A stretch of 64,000 nt of DNA from Micromonospora zamorensis (GTDB taxonomy: Bacteria; Actinomycetota; Actinomycetes; Mycobacteriales; Micromonosporaceae). This document shows, in pieces, positions 16,709 to 25,453 of this stretch (positions are counted from its first letter, which is position 1; each line of letters opens with the position of its first letter). The notes beneath the pieces were generated by a model. That model was not told the DNA's origin. It made no database searches and worked only from the letters and a program-made list of their open reading frames with translations. Where the stretch lies: the NCBI RefSeq assembly GCF_900090275.1, contig NZ_LT607755.1, positions 6,696,001 to 6,760,000 on the forward strand, in the 5' to 3' direction. Made by a program: the position numbers and the translations under genes.

Positions 16709-17916
16709 CCGGCCGGCCGGAGGACAGCGGCATCGCCGCCCGGGTGCGCCAGCGCATTGCCTCCGCCACCACCCCGGTCACACCGGCGGCGATCGTCTCG
16801 GCGGTACGGGCCGAACCGGCCGCCGCGGTGCTCGGCGACACCGCCGTGCTGCGGATCGCCGACCGGGTGCATGACGACCTCGTCGGCGCGGGGCCGCTGG
16901 CCCCGCTGCTCGCCGACCCCGAGGTGACCGACGTCCTGGTCAACGGGACCCGAGTGTGGGTCGACCGTGGTTCGGGGCTGCAACAGGTCGCGGTCCCGGT
17001 GGGCTCGGTGGAGGATGTCCGCCGGTTGGCGCAGCGAATGATCTCCAGCGCCGGTCGGCGGCTCGACGACGGGTCACCGTTCGCGGATGCCCGACTCCCC
17101 GACGGCACTCGACTGCACGCCGTGCTGCCACCGGTGGCGACCGAGGGTCCCTACCTGTCCCTGCGGACCTTCCGGCACCGGCCGTTCACGCTCGACGAGC
17201 TGGTGCGCCAGGGCACCGTGCCGCGACCGGTGGCACCGCTGCTCGCCGCCGTCGTAGCGGCCAGGCTGGCGTACCTGGTGACCGGCGGAACCGGGTCAGG
17301 CAAGACGACCCTGCTCAACACGTTGCTGGGGATGGTGCCGGCCACCGAGCGGATCGTGCTCGTGGAGGACGCCGCCGAGTTGCGTCCGGGGCATCCGCAC
17401 GTGGTGGGGCTTCAGGCGCGTACCGCCAATGTGGAGGGATCGGGGGTCATCAGCCTCGGAGACCTGGTCCGGCAGGCGCTGCGGATGCGTCCGGACCGGC
17501 TGGTGGTCGGGGAGTGCCGGGGCGGTGAGGTGGTCGACCTGCTGGCCGCGCTCAACACCGGCCACGACGGGGGCGCTGGCACGCTGCACGCCAACACCCC
17601 GTCCGACGTGCCGGCCCGACTGGAGGCGCTGGGCATGCTGGGAGGGCTACCCCGCGCCGCGCTGCACGCCCAGGTCGCCGCTGCGTTGCAGGTGCTGTTC
17701 CAGGTGCGACGAGGCGACCAGGGGCGCGTCCTGGAGTCGGTCTGCCTGCTGCTGCCCGAGGGGCCCGATCGGTTGGTGACAGTGGTGCCCGCCTGGGTGC
17801 GCGGCGGCGGGCTCGGGCTGGCCGCCCGTGCACTCGGAGCGCTGCTGCGGGCGCGCGGGGTGGCGGTGCCGCCGATTCTGAGCGAGCCGTGGCCCGGATC
17901 GGCAGGCCCGGCATGA
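16705..17916 (+). CDS. tadA: Tad secretion ATPase, TadA/CpaF family
   Basis: 403-aa traffic ATPase of the type II/IV secretion superfamily that would power pilus or secretion-system assembly at the membrane. The Walker A GGTGSGKT is at 194-201. A downstream acidic RLVVGECRGGEVVDLL segment serves as Walker B, and conserved His-box residues are present (GHDGGAGTLHANTPSD). The N-terminal ~100 residues match the TadA N-domain (VLVNGTRVWVDRG). The start overlaps the ssd stop (ATGA) and the stop overlaps tadB (ATGA), so all three are translationally coupled. Confidence 0.96.
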   Translation: MTGRPEDSGIAARVRQRIASATTPVTPAAIVSAVRAEPAAAVLGDTAVLRIADRVHDDLVGAGPLAPLLADPEVTDVLVNGTRVWVDRGSGLQQVAVPVGSVEDVRRLAQRMISSAGRRLDDGSPFADARLPDGTRLHAVLPPVATEGPYLSLRTFRHRPFTLDELVRQGTVPRPVAPLLAAVVAARLAYLVTGGTGSGKTTLLNTLLGMVPATERIVLVEDAAELRPGHPHVVGLQARTANVEGSGVISLGDLVRQALRMRPDRLVVGECRGGEVVDLLAALNTGHDGGAGTLHANTPSDVPARLEALGMLGGLPRAALHAQVAAALQVLFQVRRGDQGRVLESVCLLLPEGPDRLVTVVPAWVRGGGLGLAARALGALLRARGVAVPPILSEPWPGSAGPA

Positions 17917-19232
17917 CGGGCGGGGCGCTGCTGGTGGCAGCGCTGCTCCTGGTCGCCGCCGCCCTGGTGGCGTGGCCCGTGCAGACCATCCGGTCCCGCC
18001 GGCGTCGTGTGTTGACGCCCGGACAGGGGAGCGCCGGTCCCGATCCGGACGACGCACTGGTGGAGTGGATCCGGGAACTCGGTCGTACGTTGGACGGGCC
18101 GGTCGACGAGACCGGCGAGTCGCTGACCTCGGGTCGTCCGGTCGGCATGGCGTACCAGCCGCAACCCGGCACGGGTTCCAGCGCGAGACGGACCGCGCTC
18201 GGCTGGCCTGCCCGGGACATCACCGGGAGACCGAGCTGGCCCGGAGCGCCGGGCGGGTCGGTGGGGTCGAAAGGTCCGGCGGGGCCGACGCGCCCGCCGA
18301 TCCGTCGGGATCCTCGGCGCCCGGCCGGCACCGCAGTGCCGGAGGTCACGACCACCGACGCGGGACGTGGGGGCGGCACGTCGGTGGCCGCGATCGCGAT
18401 CGACGGCGTAGGAGTGACAGCGGACCGGTGGGTCGACGCCCCAGGCGCTGCGGCGATCGGTGATCGCACCAACGGCGAGGCGGACAGTCGAGGTGACGTG
18501 TTCGGCGCCGAGGGGCGCGGCGACGTCGATCGCCGTGATCATGGCGACCCGGCGGAGGTGACGGCCGCCGACCTGGCCGACATGACGGCCGTTGGGCCGA
18601 GTGCCGTCGCGGCGGCGCCTGCCGTGCGATCGAGGGCGCGCGTGATACCGCTGGTCAGCCTCCTGGGAGGCGGTGTCGGTGCGGTGGTCGGCGGTCCGGT
18701 GGCCGCGGTCGCGTTGGCCAGCTACGGCACGCTGGCCGTACGGGGTGTGTTGCGCTGGCGGGCGAACCGGCGCGCCGAGCGCATCCGACGACGTGGGCTG
18801 GACCAACTCTGTGGTCTCGCGGCGGATCTCCGGGCCGGCCTGCCCGTCCCGCACACGCTTGAGGCCGCCGCCGGTGGTCCCGGGCAGTCGGACCGGCTGC
18901 GCCAGCTGACCTCAGCGGCGGTGCGACTGGCGGACCGGACCGGCGCGCCGCTCGCCGAACTCGTCGAGCGGATCGAGGCGGACGCTCGGGCGACCGACCG
19001 AGGTCTGGCCGCCGCAGCGGCACAGGCGGCCGGTGCCCGGGCCACGGCCTGGTTGCTGGCGGCGCTGCCGATCGGCGGGATCGCCCTCGGGTACGGGATA
19101 GGTGTCGACCCGGTGGCAGTGCTCCTGCACAGCAGGGTCGGTGGAGCCTGTGCCGTTCTCGCGGTCGCCCTGCAGGTCGTGGGTCTCCTCTGGGCGGAAC
19201 GGCTCGGCTCGGCACCGGGACGGGCCGGATGA
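17913..19232 (+). CDS. tadB: Tad inner-membrane platform protein, TadB-like, with long linker
   Basis: 439 aa from ATG 17913. Residues ~2-25 form a first membrane helix, followed by an Arg-rich stretch. Residues ~40-240 are Gly/Pro/Arg/Asp-rich with no predicted fold, a long linker that is absent from shorter TadB proteins. The conserved T2SSF-like part starts near 250 (hydrophobic pair, then LDQLCGLAADLRAGLPVPHTLE) and ends with two C-terminal membrane helices. The family role is to be, with TadC, the membrane platform driven by TadA. It overlaps the genes on both sides by 4 nt. Confidence 0.87.
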   Translation: MTGGALLVAALLLVAAALVAWPVQTIRSRRRRVLTPGQGSAGPDPDDALVEWIRELGRTLDGPVDETGESLTSGRPVGMAYQPQPGTGSSARRTALGWPARDITGRPSWPGAPGGSVGSKGPAGPTRPPIRRDPRRPAGTAVPEVTTTDAGRGGGTSVAAIAIDGVGVTADRWVDAPGAAAIGDRTNGEADSRGDVFGAEGRGDVDRRDHGDPAEVTAADLADMTAVGPSAVAAAPAVRSRARVIPLVSLLGGGVGAVVGGPVAAVALASYGTLAVRGVLRWRANRRAERIRRRGLDQLCGLAADLRAGLPVPHTLEAAAGGPGQSDRLRQLTSAAVRLADRTGAPLAELVERIEADARATDRGLAAAAAQAAGARATAWLLAALPIGGIALGYGIGVDPVAVLLHSRVGGACAVLAVALQVVGLLWAERLGSAPGRAG

Positions 19233-19870
19233 CCTCCCGGGTCCCGGCGACTCGACGCGGCCCGGCCAGCGGCCGACGGCCGGACGCCATCCGGCTCGCC
19301 GCGGCGCTGTCCGGGCTCGCCGTAGCCGTGGTCGTCGGGGGGTGGCTGGGGCTGCTCGGTGCGGTCCCGACCGCATTCCTGCTGGACTTTCTCCTACGCC
19401 GGATCGAGCCGCCGGCTGTGCGCAAGCGGCGGCTCCAGGAGGCCGCCGACCTGCCGCTGGCCGCTGATCTGCTGGCTGCGGCGATGCGGGCGGGGGCCCC
19501 GGTGGATCGCTCGGTGCTGGCCGTCGCCGAGGCGCTCGACGGACCGCTCGCCGGCCGGTTGGCCCGGGTCGGCCGCACGCTGCTGCTCGGCGGTGGCCCG
19601 CCGGAGGCATGGTCGGCGTTGGACGGGATCCCTGGCGCGGACCGGCTGACGGCGGCGGCCCTGCGCTCAGCCAACAGTGGTGCCGCCCTGGCCGGTGCGT
19701 TGACCCGGCTCGCCGACGACCTGCGCGCCGACCGTGCCACCGCCGCCGAGGCGTCGGCACGCCGGGCCGGCGTGCTCATCGTCCTGCCGCTGGGGCTCTG
19801 CTTCCTGCCGGCGTTCATTCTCGCCGGCCTGGTGCCGGTGATCGTCGCCGTTCTCGGCGACGTGCTCTGA
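19229..19870 (+). CDS. tadC: Tad inner-membrane platform protein, TadC-like (T2SSF domain)
   Basis: 213 aa. A membrane segment lies near residues 23-55, followed by a cytoplasmic helical domain with the T2SSF pattern (ADLPLAADLLAAAMRAGAPVDRSVLAVAE in outline). A strongly hydrophobic C-terminal helix ends the protein. It is shorter than proteobacterial TadC but usual for actinobacteria. It is coupled to tadB by ATGA and followed 23 nt later by the pilin gene. Confidence 0.9.
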   Translation: MTSRVPATRRGPASGRRPDAIRLAAALSGLAVAVVVGGWLGLLGAVPTAFLLDFLLRRIEPPAVRKRRLQEAADLPLAADLLAAAMRAGAPVDRSVLAVAEALDGPLAGRLARVGRTLLLGGGPPEAWSALDGIPGADRLTAAALRSANSGAALAGALTRLADDLRADRATAAEASARRAGVLIVLPLGLCFLPAFILAGLVPVIVAVLGDVL

Positions 19871-19893
19871 CCCCATCGAGAAAGGGAACAGTC

Positions 19894-20061
19894 ATGCGCA
19901 AACTGATCGCCCGCCTGCGCGGCGACGCCGGGATGAACACGGCCGAGTACGCGGTCGGCACGCTTGCGGCGGTCGCCTTCGCCGGAATCCTGTTGAAGGT
20001 GCTGACCTCCGGCAACGTCCAGTCGGCGTTGACCGCCGTCATCGACCGGGCGCTGAAGTGA
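19894..20061 (+). CDS. Flp-type pilin (DUF4244)
   Basis: 55-aa preprotein from ATG 19894, with AAAGGGA upstream. A basic leader (MRKLIARLRGDAG) is followed by MNTAEYAV and a ~20-residue hydrophobic helix. Cleavage after Gly13 by a prepilin peptidase would leave Met14 as +1 and Glu18 as +5, the conserved class IV pilin glutamate. It should be the structural subunit of the Tad system. No prepilin peptidase gene is present in this window. Its stop overlaps the next gene's GTG (GTGA). Confidence 0.9.
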   Translation: MRKLIARLRGDAGMNTAEYAVGTLAAVAFAGILLKVLTSGNVQSALTAVIDRALK

Positions 20062-20504
20062 CCGGGCGCCGGCAGGCCGGTCGCGGTCCAAGGTTGGGCA
20101 CCCCTGGGCGGGCAGGTGAGGGCGGGCGGAGAGCTCGCTTCGTCGAACGCGCCGCTGGTGGGGACCGTGGGTCGTTCACCGCCGAACTGGCGGCCGGCCT
20201 GCCGGCGCTGCTCCTGCTCCTGTTGGCTGGCCTGACCGCGGTCAACGCCGTCACCGCGCAGGCCGGCTGCCTGCACGCGGCCCGGGAGGCGGCGCTGGCC
20301 GCCGCCCGTGGCGGGGACGGCAGCGCGGCGGCCGGGCGTGCGGCACCGCCGGGGGCTTCGGTGACGGTGTCCGTCGACGGCAACCGGGTGCAGGCGACGG
20401 TACGCGCGCCCGTCCGCACGCTGGGCGGCCGGCTACCACGGGTCACCGTGGTCGCGACCGCCGTCGCAGCCATGGAACCAGGCGCCGCCGAGGGAGTTTG
20501 GTGA
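20058..20504 (+). CDS. TadE-like minor pilin
   Basis: 148 aa from GTG 20058. A long basic leader runs to GDRG (Gly38), then SFTAELAAGLPALLLLLLAGL. Class IV processing after Gly38 would place Glu43 at +5. The C-terminal ~80 residues form a small beta-rich domain (ASVTVSVDGNRVQATVRAPV), as expected for TadE pseudopilins. It would be a minor component of the fibre or an assembly factor. Confidence 0.85.
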   Translation: MTGRRQAGRGPRLGTPGRAGEGGRRARFVERAAGGDRGSFTAELAAGLPALLLLLLAGLTAVNAVTAQAGCLHAAREAALAAARGGDGSAAAGRAAPPGASVTVSVDGNRVQATVRAPVRTLGGRLPRVTVVATAVAAMEPGAAEGVW

Positions 20505-20911
20505 TGGGTTGTCGAACCCGCCTCGGCCACGGACCGGACGCTGAGCGACTCGATGACGGGCTGCCGGACGCGCAGCGTGGTGGTGCAACAGTCCTGCTGC
20601 TGGCGATCGGGCTGGTCTTCGTGCTGTTCGGGATGTTCGGCGCTGCCATCGCCGCCGCCGGCATGGCCGGTCAACGGGCGGCGGTGGCGGCCGATCTGGG
20701 CGCGCTGGCCGGGGCTGTCCAGGCGCTCGACGGCGACGCGGTGGCCTGCGCATCGGCCGCCGACATCGTCGGCCGCAACGCTGGTCGGCTGGTCGGCTGT
20801 CGCCTCGACGGACTCGACGTGCTGGTGACCGTCGAGGTGGCCTTCACGCCACTTCCCGGGCTGACCCGCGCCGTCACCTCGACGGCCCGCGCCGGCCCAG
20901 CGCGCGGTTGA
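20504..20911 (+). CDS. Helicase/secretion-neighbourhood TadE-like protein (Rv3654c-like)
   Basis: 135 aa from ATG 20504, overlapping the previous stop (TGATG), with GAGGGAG 7 nt upstream. After a short hydrophilic leader comes RGGATVLLLAIGLVFVLFGMFGAAIAAAGMA, one membrane helix. Two Cys follow in a compact C-terminal domain. Position +5 after the candidate Gly26 cleavage is Leu31, not Glu, so it is an atypical pseudopilin or is not processed. It is the last gene of the cluster, followed by a bidirectional hairpin. Confidence 0.83.
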   Translation: MGCRTRLGHGPDAERLDDGLPDAQRGGATVLLLAIGLVFVLFGMFGAAIAAAGMAGQRAAVAADLGALAGAVQALDGDAVACASAADIVGRNAGRLVGCRLDGLDVLVTVEVAFTPLPGLTRAVTSTARAGPARG

Positions 20912-20981
20912 CGGGATGAGGCTGGGCGGTGCGTCGACAAGTGCTGTGGAGCTGACGATTTACGACATCTTCCGACGACCT

Positions 20982-21021
20982 GCTGGCCGGGACCGGGGCT
21001 GAGAGCCGCGTCCCGGCCAGC
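20982..21021. terminator. Bidirectional hairpin between convergent genes
   Basis: Perfect 12-bp arms 20982-20993 and 21010-21021, with a 16-nt loop. It lies between the end of the Tad cluster (plus) and the LURP-one-like gene (minus) and could serve both. Confidence 0.65.
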
Positions 21022-21056
21022 GGCCGAGGAATGGGTGGCCAGGCGGGCCGGGTGGG

Positions 21057-21635
21057 TCAGCGGGCCTGGAGCGCGTCGAGGGCGACGGCCATCGCGATGA
21101 CCAGGCGGCGGTCGATCTGCGGGTGCTGCACCTCGACGATGTACTTGTCGCGCAGGCCCCACTTCTTGACCACGGTGAAGACCGGCTGGCCGCCCGCGGT
21201 GAAGTCGAAGTGGTACGGCAACCAGGACAGCGAGTCGACGAACCGGCGCAGCAGCGCCACCGGCATGCTGCGCTCCTGGCCCGTCACCTGCGGCAGGCCG
21301 TTCTGCTCGACGTGCCAGGTGGAGCGCAGCAGCGACTGGGCGAAGTCCTTGCGGAACAGGCCGATCGGGTTCCCGGCCGCGTCGGTGACGTCGTACGTGG
21401 CGCCGAGGTCGATGCGCTGGCGGGCCTTGAAGCCGAGCAGGGGCTGCTGCTTCGAGTCGTCCGTGTAGATCGTCACCTGCTCCTTGAAGGCGAGCCGCTT
21501 CTGCTGCGCGAACGCCAGCAGTTCACCTTCGGTGCCGTCCGGGGAGACTGCCCGGACCTCGTACTGGTTGACCATCATGCGCAGTCGCTGGCGGATGTGG
21601 AACTGGTGCTGACCTTGCAAGTTGTCAAGCTGCAT
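21057..21635 (-). CDS. LURP-one-related (LOR)/scramblase-fold protein
   Basis: 192 aa from ATG 21635 (GAGGAG six bases upstream). The repeated beta-strand/turn pattern (MVNQYEVRAVSPDG, TYDVTDAAGNPIGLFRKDFAQSLLRSTW) and the late helix (RRLVIAMAVALDALQ) match the LURP-one-related/tubby-like family found in many actinobacteria. No signal peptide or membrane helix is evident apart from the final hydrophobic helix. The biochemical role is unknown; lipid binding is suggested by the fold family only. Confidence 0.8.
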   Translation of the reverse strand: MQLDNLQGQHQFHIRQRLRMMVNQYEVRAVSPDGTEGELLAFAQQKRLAFKEQVTIYTDDSKQQPLLGFKARQRIDLGATYDVTDAAGNPIGLFRKDFAQSLLRSTWHVEQNGLPQVTGQERSMPVALLRRFVDSLSWLPYHFDFTAGGQPVFTVVKKWGLRDKYIVEVQHPQIDRRLVIAMAVALDALQAR

Positions 21636-21714
21636 CTGATCTCCTCAGGGGGTTCGTGCGCCGGAGTCTCGCACAGCCCGACAACCGTCGCGTTCCCCGC
21701 CGTCGATGATCACA

Positions 21715-21748
21715 GGATGCGGGGCGGCCAGGCGACCGCCCCGCATCC
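21715..21748 (-). terminator. Hairpin after the small 69-aa gene
   Basis: Perfect 13-bp arms 21715-21727 and 21736-21748, with an 8-nt loop, 29 nt past the stop of the minus-strand gene. Confidence 0.7.
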
Positions 21749-21777
21749 CGGTGCCCGTGCCGACCGAGAATGGAGGA

Positions 21778-21987
21778 TCAGCGGCCGTCGGCGGTGGTCG
21801 CGGCGCGCAGCGCCCACGTGTTGAGCACCTGGTGGATCACGCGCAGCCGTTCGTTGATCTGCTCCAACCGTTCCGCCTGAGCCAGGGCGGCCAGCGCGGT
21901 TCCGAGCGCGATCTGCTGGTCGAGAGTGAGTTTGTCCTGGTCGATGGTGTAGAGCAGGTCGACGGTCTCAGCGATGGTGTCGGCCAC
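21778..21987 (-). CDS. Small conserved helical protein, unknown function
   Basis: 69 aa starting at GTG 21987, chosen because GAGGAG lies exactly five bases upstream. A longer in-frame ATG at 22029 lacks such a site. The sequence is charged and fully helical (LDQQIALGTALAALAQAERLEQINERLRV), without Cys or a membrane segment. It follows the helicase gene by about 100 nt on the same strand. I do not recognise the family; a coiled-coil dimer is likely. Confidence 0.65.
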   Translation of the reverse strand: MADTIAETVDLLYTIDQDKLTLDQQIALGTALAALAQAERLEQINERLRVIHQVLNTWALRAATTADGR

Positions 21988-22085
21988 GGCTTCTCCTCGG
22001 GCACGGGGGGCGATCAGCAACAAAGGCATCGATGGAAGCGCTCCCACACATTGTGCCCCGCGCCGAGTCGATTCATGCAACCTGC

Positions 22086-24551
22086 TCACTCGGGCAGGTT
22101 CGCCAACACCACGTCGAGCACCCGGATGGCGTCCGGCTTGGAGAGCGGGTTGTTGCCGTTGCCGCACTTCGGCGACTGCACGCAGGACGGGCAGCCGCTC
22201 TCGCAGCCGCACTCCGCGATCGCGTCCCGGGTGGCCCGCAGCCACGCCGACGCCGTCCCGTACGCCCGCTCGGCGAACCCGGCACCACCCGGGTGCCCGT
22301 CGTAGACGAAGACGGTCGGCGCCTCGGTGTCCTGGTGCATGGCGGTGGAAAGCCCGCCAATGTCCCACCTGTCGCAGGTGGCCATCAGCGGCAGCAGGCC
22401 GATCGCGGCGTGTTCGGCGGCGTGCAGCGCACCGGGCACGTCGGCTGGCTGGACCCCGGCAAGAGTCAACGACTGCGGCGACAGGGTGAACCAGACCGCC
22501 ACCGTGCGCAGCTCCCGGGCGGGCAGGTCCAGTGGCCGGGTGTCGATCACCTCGCCGGTGGCGATCCGCCGCCGCTGGTACGACACGACCTGACTGGTCA
22601 CGTCCACCTCGCCGAGGAACATGCCGACCGGCCCGGCGTCCACGTAGGAGCGCACCGACACCACGGACAGGTCGGTGACGTCGCGGGCGTGGGTGGACCA
22701 GTCCGGCTCCTCGGCGTGCACCAGCGCACAACCGTCGACGAGGTCGAGATCGTCGACCACGTACGAGACGCCCTGGTGCAGATAGACCGCACCGGAGTGC
22801 AGCAGGAAGTGCGAGGAACCACCGTCGACCGTGCCGAGCAGCCGGCCGGTCGACGACTCCACCACGCAGACCGGGGCGCCGCCCTCCCCGCGCAGGTCCA
22901 CCTCGGGCCGTTCCCGATGCCGCCAGTACCAGCCGGTGGGCCGCTGCCGCAGCGCCCCGGCGGCCACCAGTTGGTCGACGGCCTCCTTCGCCCCGTCACC
23001 GAATAGCGCCAGGTCAGCCGGGGTGAGCGGGGCCTCGAACGCGGCGCAGGCTAGCTGCGGTGCCAGCACGTACGGGTTGGCCGGGTCGAGCACCGTCGCC
23101 TCCACCGGCGCGCCGAAGATCGCCTCCGGGTGGTGCACCAAATAGGTGTCCAGTGGGTCGTCCCGGGCCACCAGCACGGCGAGGGCCTCCTGGCCGGAAC
23201 GCCCGGCGCGGCCCGCCTGCTGCCACAGCGACGCCCGGGTGCCCGGGTAGCCGCAGATCAGCACCGCGTCGAGCCCGACCAGGTCCACGCCCAGCTCCAG
23301 CGCGTTGGTCGAAGCCAGGCCGAGCAGGTCGCCGTGCAGCAGCGCCCGTTCCAGCTCGCGCCGCTCCTCGCGCAGGTAACCGCCCCGGTAGGCGGCGACC
23401 CGGTCGCCGAGCCCCGGGACCGCGTCGTCCAGCGCCCGGCGCGCGTTGGCCGCCACCACCTCGGCGCCCTTGCGGGAACGGACGAACGCGAGCGTGCGTA
23501 CCCCCTCGGCGACCGTGTCGGCGAGCAGGTCCGCGGTTTCGCGCAGCGCCGAGCGGCGGACCTGTTGAAGGTCGTCGTGGTCGCCGGTCGACTGCGGTGG
23601 CACCGGGGTGGAGGGGCCGGAGTCGGGTGGCAGCAGCGGCGGCTCCCAGAGCGCGAAGGTCACCCCGCCGCGCGGCGACGCGTCCTCGGTGACCGCCGTC
23701 ACCGGCAGGCCGGTCAGCCGCCCGGCCGCGGTCGACGGGTCACCGGAGGTCGCCGAGGCGAGGACGAAGACCGGGGTGGACCCGAATCGGGCGCACTGCC
23801 GCCGCAGCCGACGCAGCACGTGCGCCACGTGCGAGCCGAACACCCCCCGGTAGGTGTGGCACTCGTCGATCACCACGTACGCGAGCCGGCGCAGGAAACC
23901 GGACCACTGGGCATGCCCGGGCAGGACGCCGTGGTGCAGCATGTCGGGGTTGGTCAGCACGAACCGGGAGTGCCGGCGGATCCACTCCCGCTCGGCGCGC
24001 GGAGTGTCCCCGTCGTAGCAGGCGGGGCGTACCCCCTCCAGTTCCAGCGCGGCGACGGCCCGCAGCTGGTCGGCGGCGAGCGCCTTGGTCGGCGCGAGGT
24101 AGAGCACTGTGGCCCGGGGGTCGGCGAGCAGGGTGGCCAGCGCCGGGAGCTGGTACGCCAGTGACTTGCCGGACGCGGTGCCGGTGGCGACCACGACGTG
24201 TTCACCCTCGTACGCCAGGGTGGCTGCCTGGGCCTGGTGCTGCCAGGGCGCGCCCACGCCGCGCCGGGCGAACGCGGCGCGCAGCTCCGGCGGGGCCCAC
24301 GACGGCCACGGCGCGGGCACCCCGGGGCGGGCCGGGACCCGTTCGACGTGGGTGACCGGGTCGGCGGCACCCCGGGCCCGAAGCCGGCGCAGCAGGTCGG
24401 CCGGCGTTGGCCCCGGGCTGGGACCAGCGGATACGGTGGCCGCGGACGACGACTCCAGCTCAGGGCGCGACGCGGGATGCGCCGTGCTGAAGTCGTTGGA
24501 GGTCACGCCCTGCACTCTCGCACTGGTGTTCGGAGATGAAAAGTCGGACAC
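22086..24551 (-). CDS. DEAH/DECH-box ATP-dependent helicase with DUF1998-type C-terminus
   Basis: 821 aa, superfamily 2. Walker A GTASGKS is at 124-130, motif II DECH at 229-232, SAT in LASATSGD, and motif VI QQAGRAGRSG. The last ~250 residues resemble DUF1998 and include the cysteine cluster CGCESGCPSCVQSPKCG, which would bind a metal as in MrfA-type repair helicases. This is the helicase/secretion-neighbourhood DECH helicase (Rv3649-like) found near Tad genes and bldG in many actinobacteria. It probably acts in DNA repair rather than secretion. The start is GTG 24551, though an in-frame GTG about 15 codons further in is also possible. It is divergent from bldG. Confidence 0.93.
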   Translation of the reverse strand: MSDFSSPNTSARVQGVTSNDFSTAHPASRPELESSSAATVSAGPSPGPTPADLLRRLRARGAADPVTHVERVPARPGVPAPWPSWAPPELRAAFARRGVGAPWQHQAQAATLAYEGEHVVVATGTASGKSLAYQLPALATLLADPRATVLYLAPTKALAADQLRAVAALELEGVRPACYDGDTPRAEREWIRRHSRFVLTNPDMLHHGVLPGHAQWSGFLRRLAYVVIDECHTYRGVFGSHVAHVLRRLRRQCARFGSTPVFVLASATSGDPSTAAGRLTGLPVTAVTEDASPRGGVTFALWEPPLLPPDSGPSTPVPPQSTGDHDDLQQVRRSALRETADLLADTVAEGVRTLAFVRSRKGAEVVAANARRALDDAVPGLGDRVAAYRGGYLREERRELERALLHGDLLGLASTNALELGVDLVGLDAVLICGYPGTRASLWQQAGRAGRSGQEALAVLVARDDPLDTYLVHHPEAIFGAPVEATVLDPANPYVLAPQLACAAFEAPLTPADLALFGDGAKEAVDQLVAAGALRQRPTGWYWRHRERPEVDLRGEGGAPVCVVESSTGRLLGTVDGGSSHFLLHSGAVYLHQGVSYVVDDLDLVDGCALVHAEEPDWSTHARDVTDLSVVSVRSYVDAGPVGMFLGEVDVTSQVVSYQRRRIATGEVIDTRPLDLPARELRTVAVWFTLSPQSLTLAGVQPADVPGALHAAEHAAIGLLPLMATCDRWDIGGLSTAMHQDTEAPTVFVYDGHPGGAGFAERAYGTASAWLRATRDAIAECGCESGCPSCVQSPKCGNGNNPLSKPDAIRVLDVVLANLPE

Positions 24552-24646
24552 CGGGGTAAGGGGAAGCCTCCACTGGCGTCCGCAGGCCGCGCAGGCGGTA
24601 GTGGTTAGATGCCCACGAGAGTTTACGGCTCTGGCGAGGAGGACCG

Positions 24647-25003
24647 ATGGAGCTGTCGCTGGCGACGCACACCGTGGGTGAGCACACGGTGCTTGAGGTC
24701 GGTGGTGAGGTGGACGTCTACACCGCGCCCCGGCTCCGCGAACGACTCCTCGAACTGATCGATGGTGGCGCCCGTCACGTGGTGGTCGACCTCGGTCGGG
24801 TGGACTTCCTCGACTCCACCGGGTTGGGCGTGCTGGTCGGCGCGCTCAAGCGGCTGCGCTCGGCCGGCGGTTCGTTCGCCCTGGTCTGCGACAAGGAGCC
24901 ACTGCTCAAGATCTTCCGCATCACCGCGCTGGACCAGGTCTTCCCGCTGCACCCGACGGTCGACGCGGCGATCAGCGCCGACTCGGCGGGCGCCGGCGCG
25001 TGA
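24647..25003 (+). CDS. bldG: Anti-sigma factor antagonist, BldG-like (STAS domain)
   Basis: 118-aa single STAS domain protein. The phosphorylation-site segment [12 protein letters not shown] places Ser57 at the position of the phosphorylated Ser57 of Streptomyces BldG. The start ATG 24647 has GAGGAGG five bases upstream. In Streptomyces, BldG is required for differentiation and antibiotic production and is controlled by partner switching. The next gene, overlapping by one base (TGATG), is the expected partner kinase/anti-sigma factor. The divergent helicase beside it matches the usual bldG neighbourhood. Confidence 0.93.
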   Translation: MELSLATHTVGEHTVLEVGGEVDVYTAPRLRERLLELIDGGARHVVVDLGRVDFLDSTGLGVLVGALKRLRSAGGSFALVCDKEPLLKIFRITALDQVFPLHPTVDAAISADSAGAGA

Positions 25004-25437
25004 TGGCGACAGTCAAGCTCTCGTTCTCGCCCGCCCCGGTGCACGTGCGGACCGCTCGCCTGGTCGGCGTCGCCGTCGCCCGCCGTGCCGGGGTCCGGGA
25101 GGACCTGCTCGACGAGGTGCGCCTGGCCATCGGCGAGGCGTGCACCCGGGCGGTGGCGCTGCACCGGCAGTACGGCCTGGCCGACCCGGTGCTGGTGGAG
25201 ATGTCCGACGGCGGCTCGTACGCGGTGCGGGTGGTGGACCGGGCGCCGATCGAGGCTGGCATCGGTCTGACCGCGCTGCCGCCGGACGAGCTGGCCAACG
25301 AGTCGCTCACCGACGAGGCGCTGACCACCGGCGTGGGCTTTGCGCTGCTCGCCGGCTTCGTGGAGGACCTGCAGGTGCGCCCGGTCGACGAGGGCATCGG
25401 CACCGAGGTGCGGATGGTGTGGCCGGTCGGCCACTGA
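25003..25437 (+). CDS. ATP-binding anti-sigma regulatory factor (HATPase_c_2 type)
   Basis: 144 aa from ATG 25003. The GHKL core is recognisable: LLDEVRLAIGEACTRAV (N-box region), VRVVDRAP (G1-like), and TTGVGFALLAGFVEDLQV (G2-like). The usual N-box Asn is Thr/Arg here, and the DxGxG box is weak, so kinase activity may be reduced. By position and family it should phosphorylate or bind BldG and sequester a sigma factor. It is translationally coupled to bldG and followed directly by a terminator, so the two form a complete operon. Confidence 0.88.
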   Translation: MATVKLSFSPAPVHVRTARLVGVAVARRAGVREDLLDEVRLAIGEACTRAVALHRQYGLADPVLVEMSDGGSYAVRVVDRAPIEAGIGLTALPPDELANESLTDEALTTGVGFALLAGFVEDLQVRPVDEGIGTEVRMVWPVGH

Positions 25438-25453
25438 CCCCTTCTCGTTCGTA

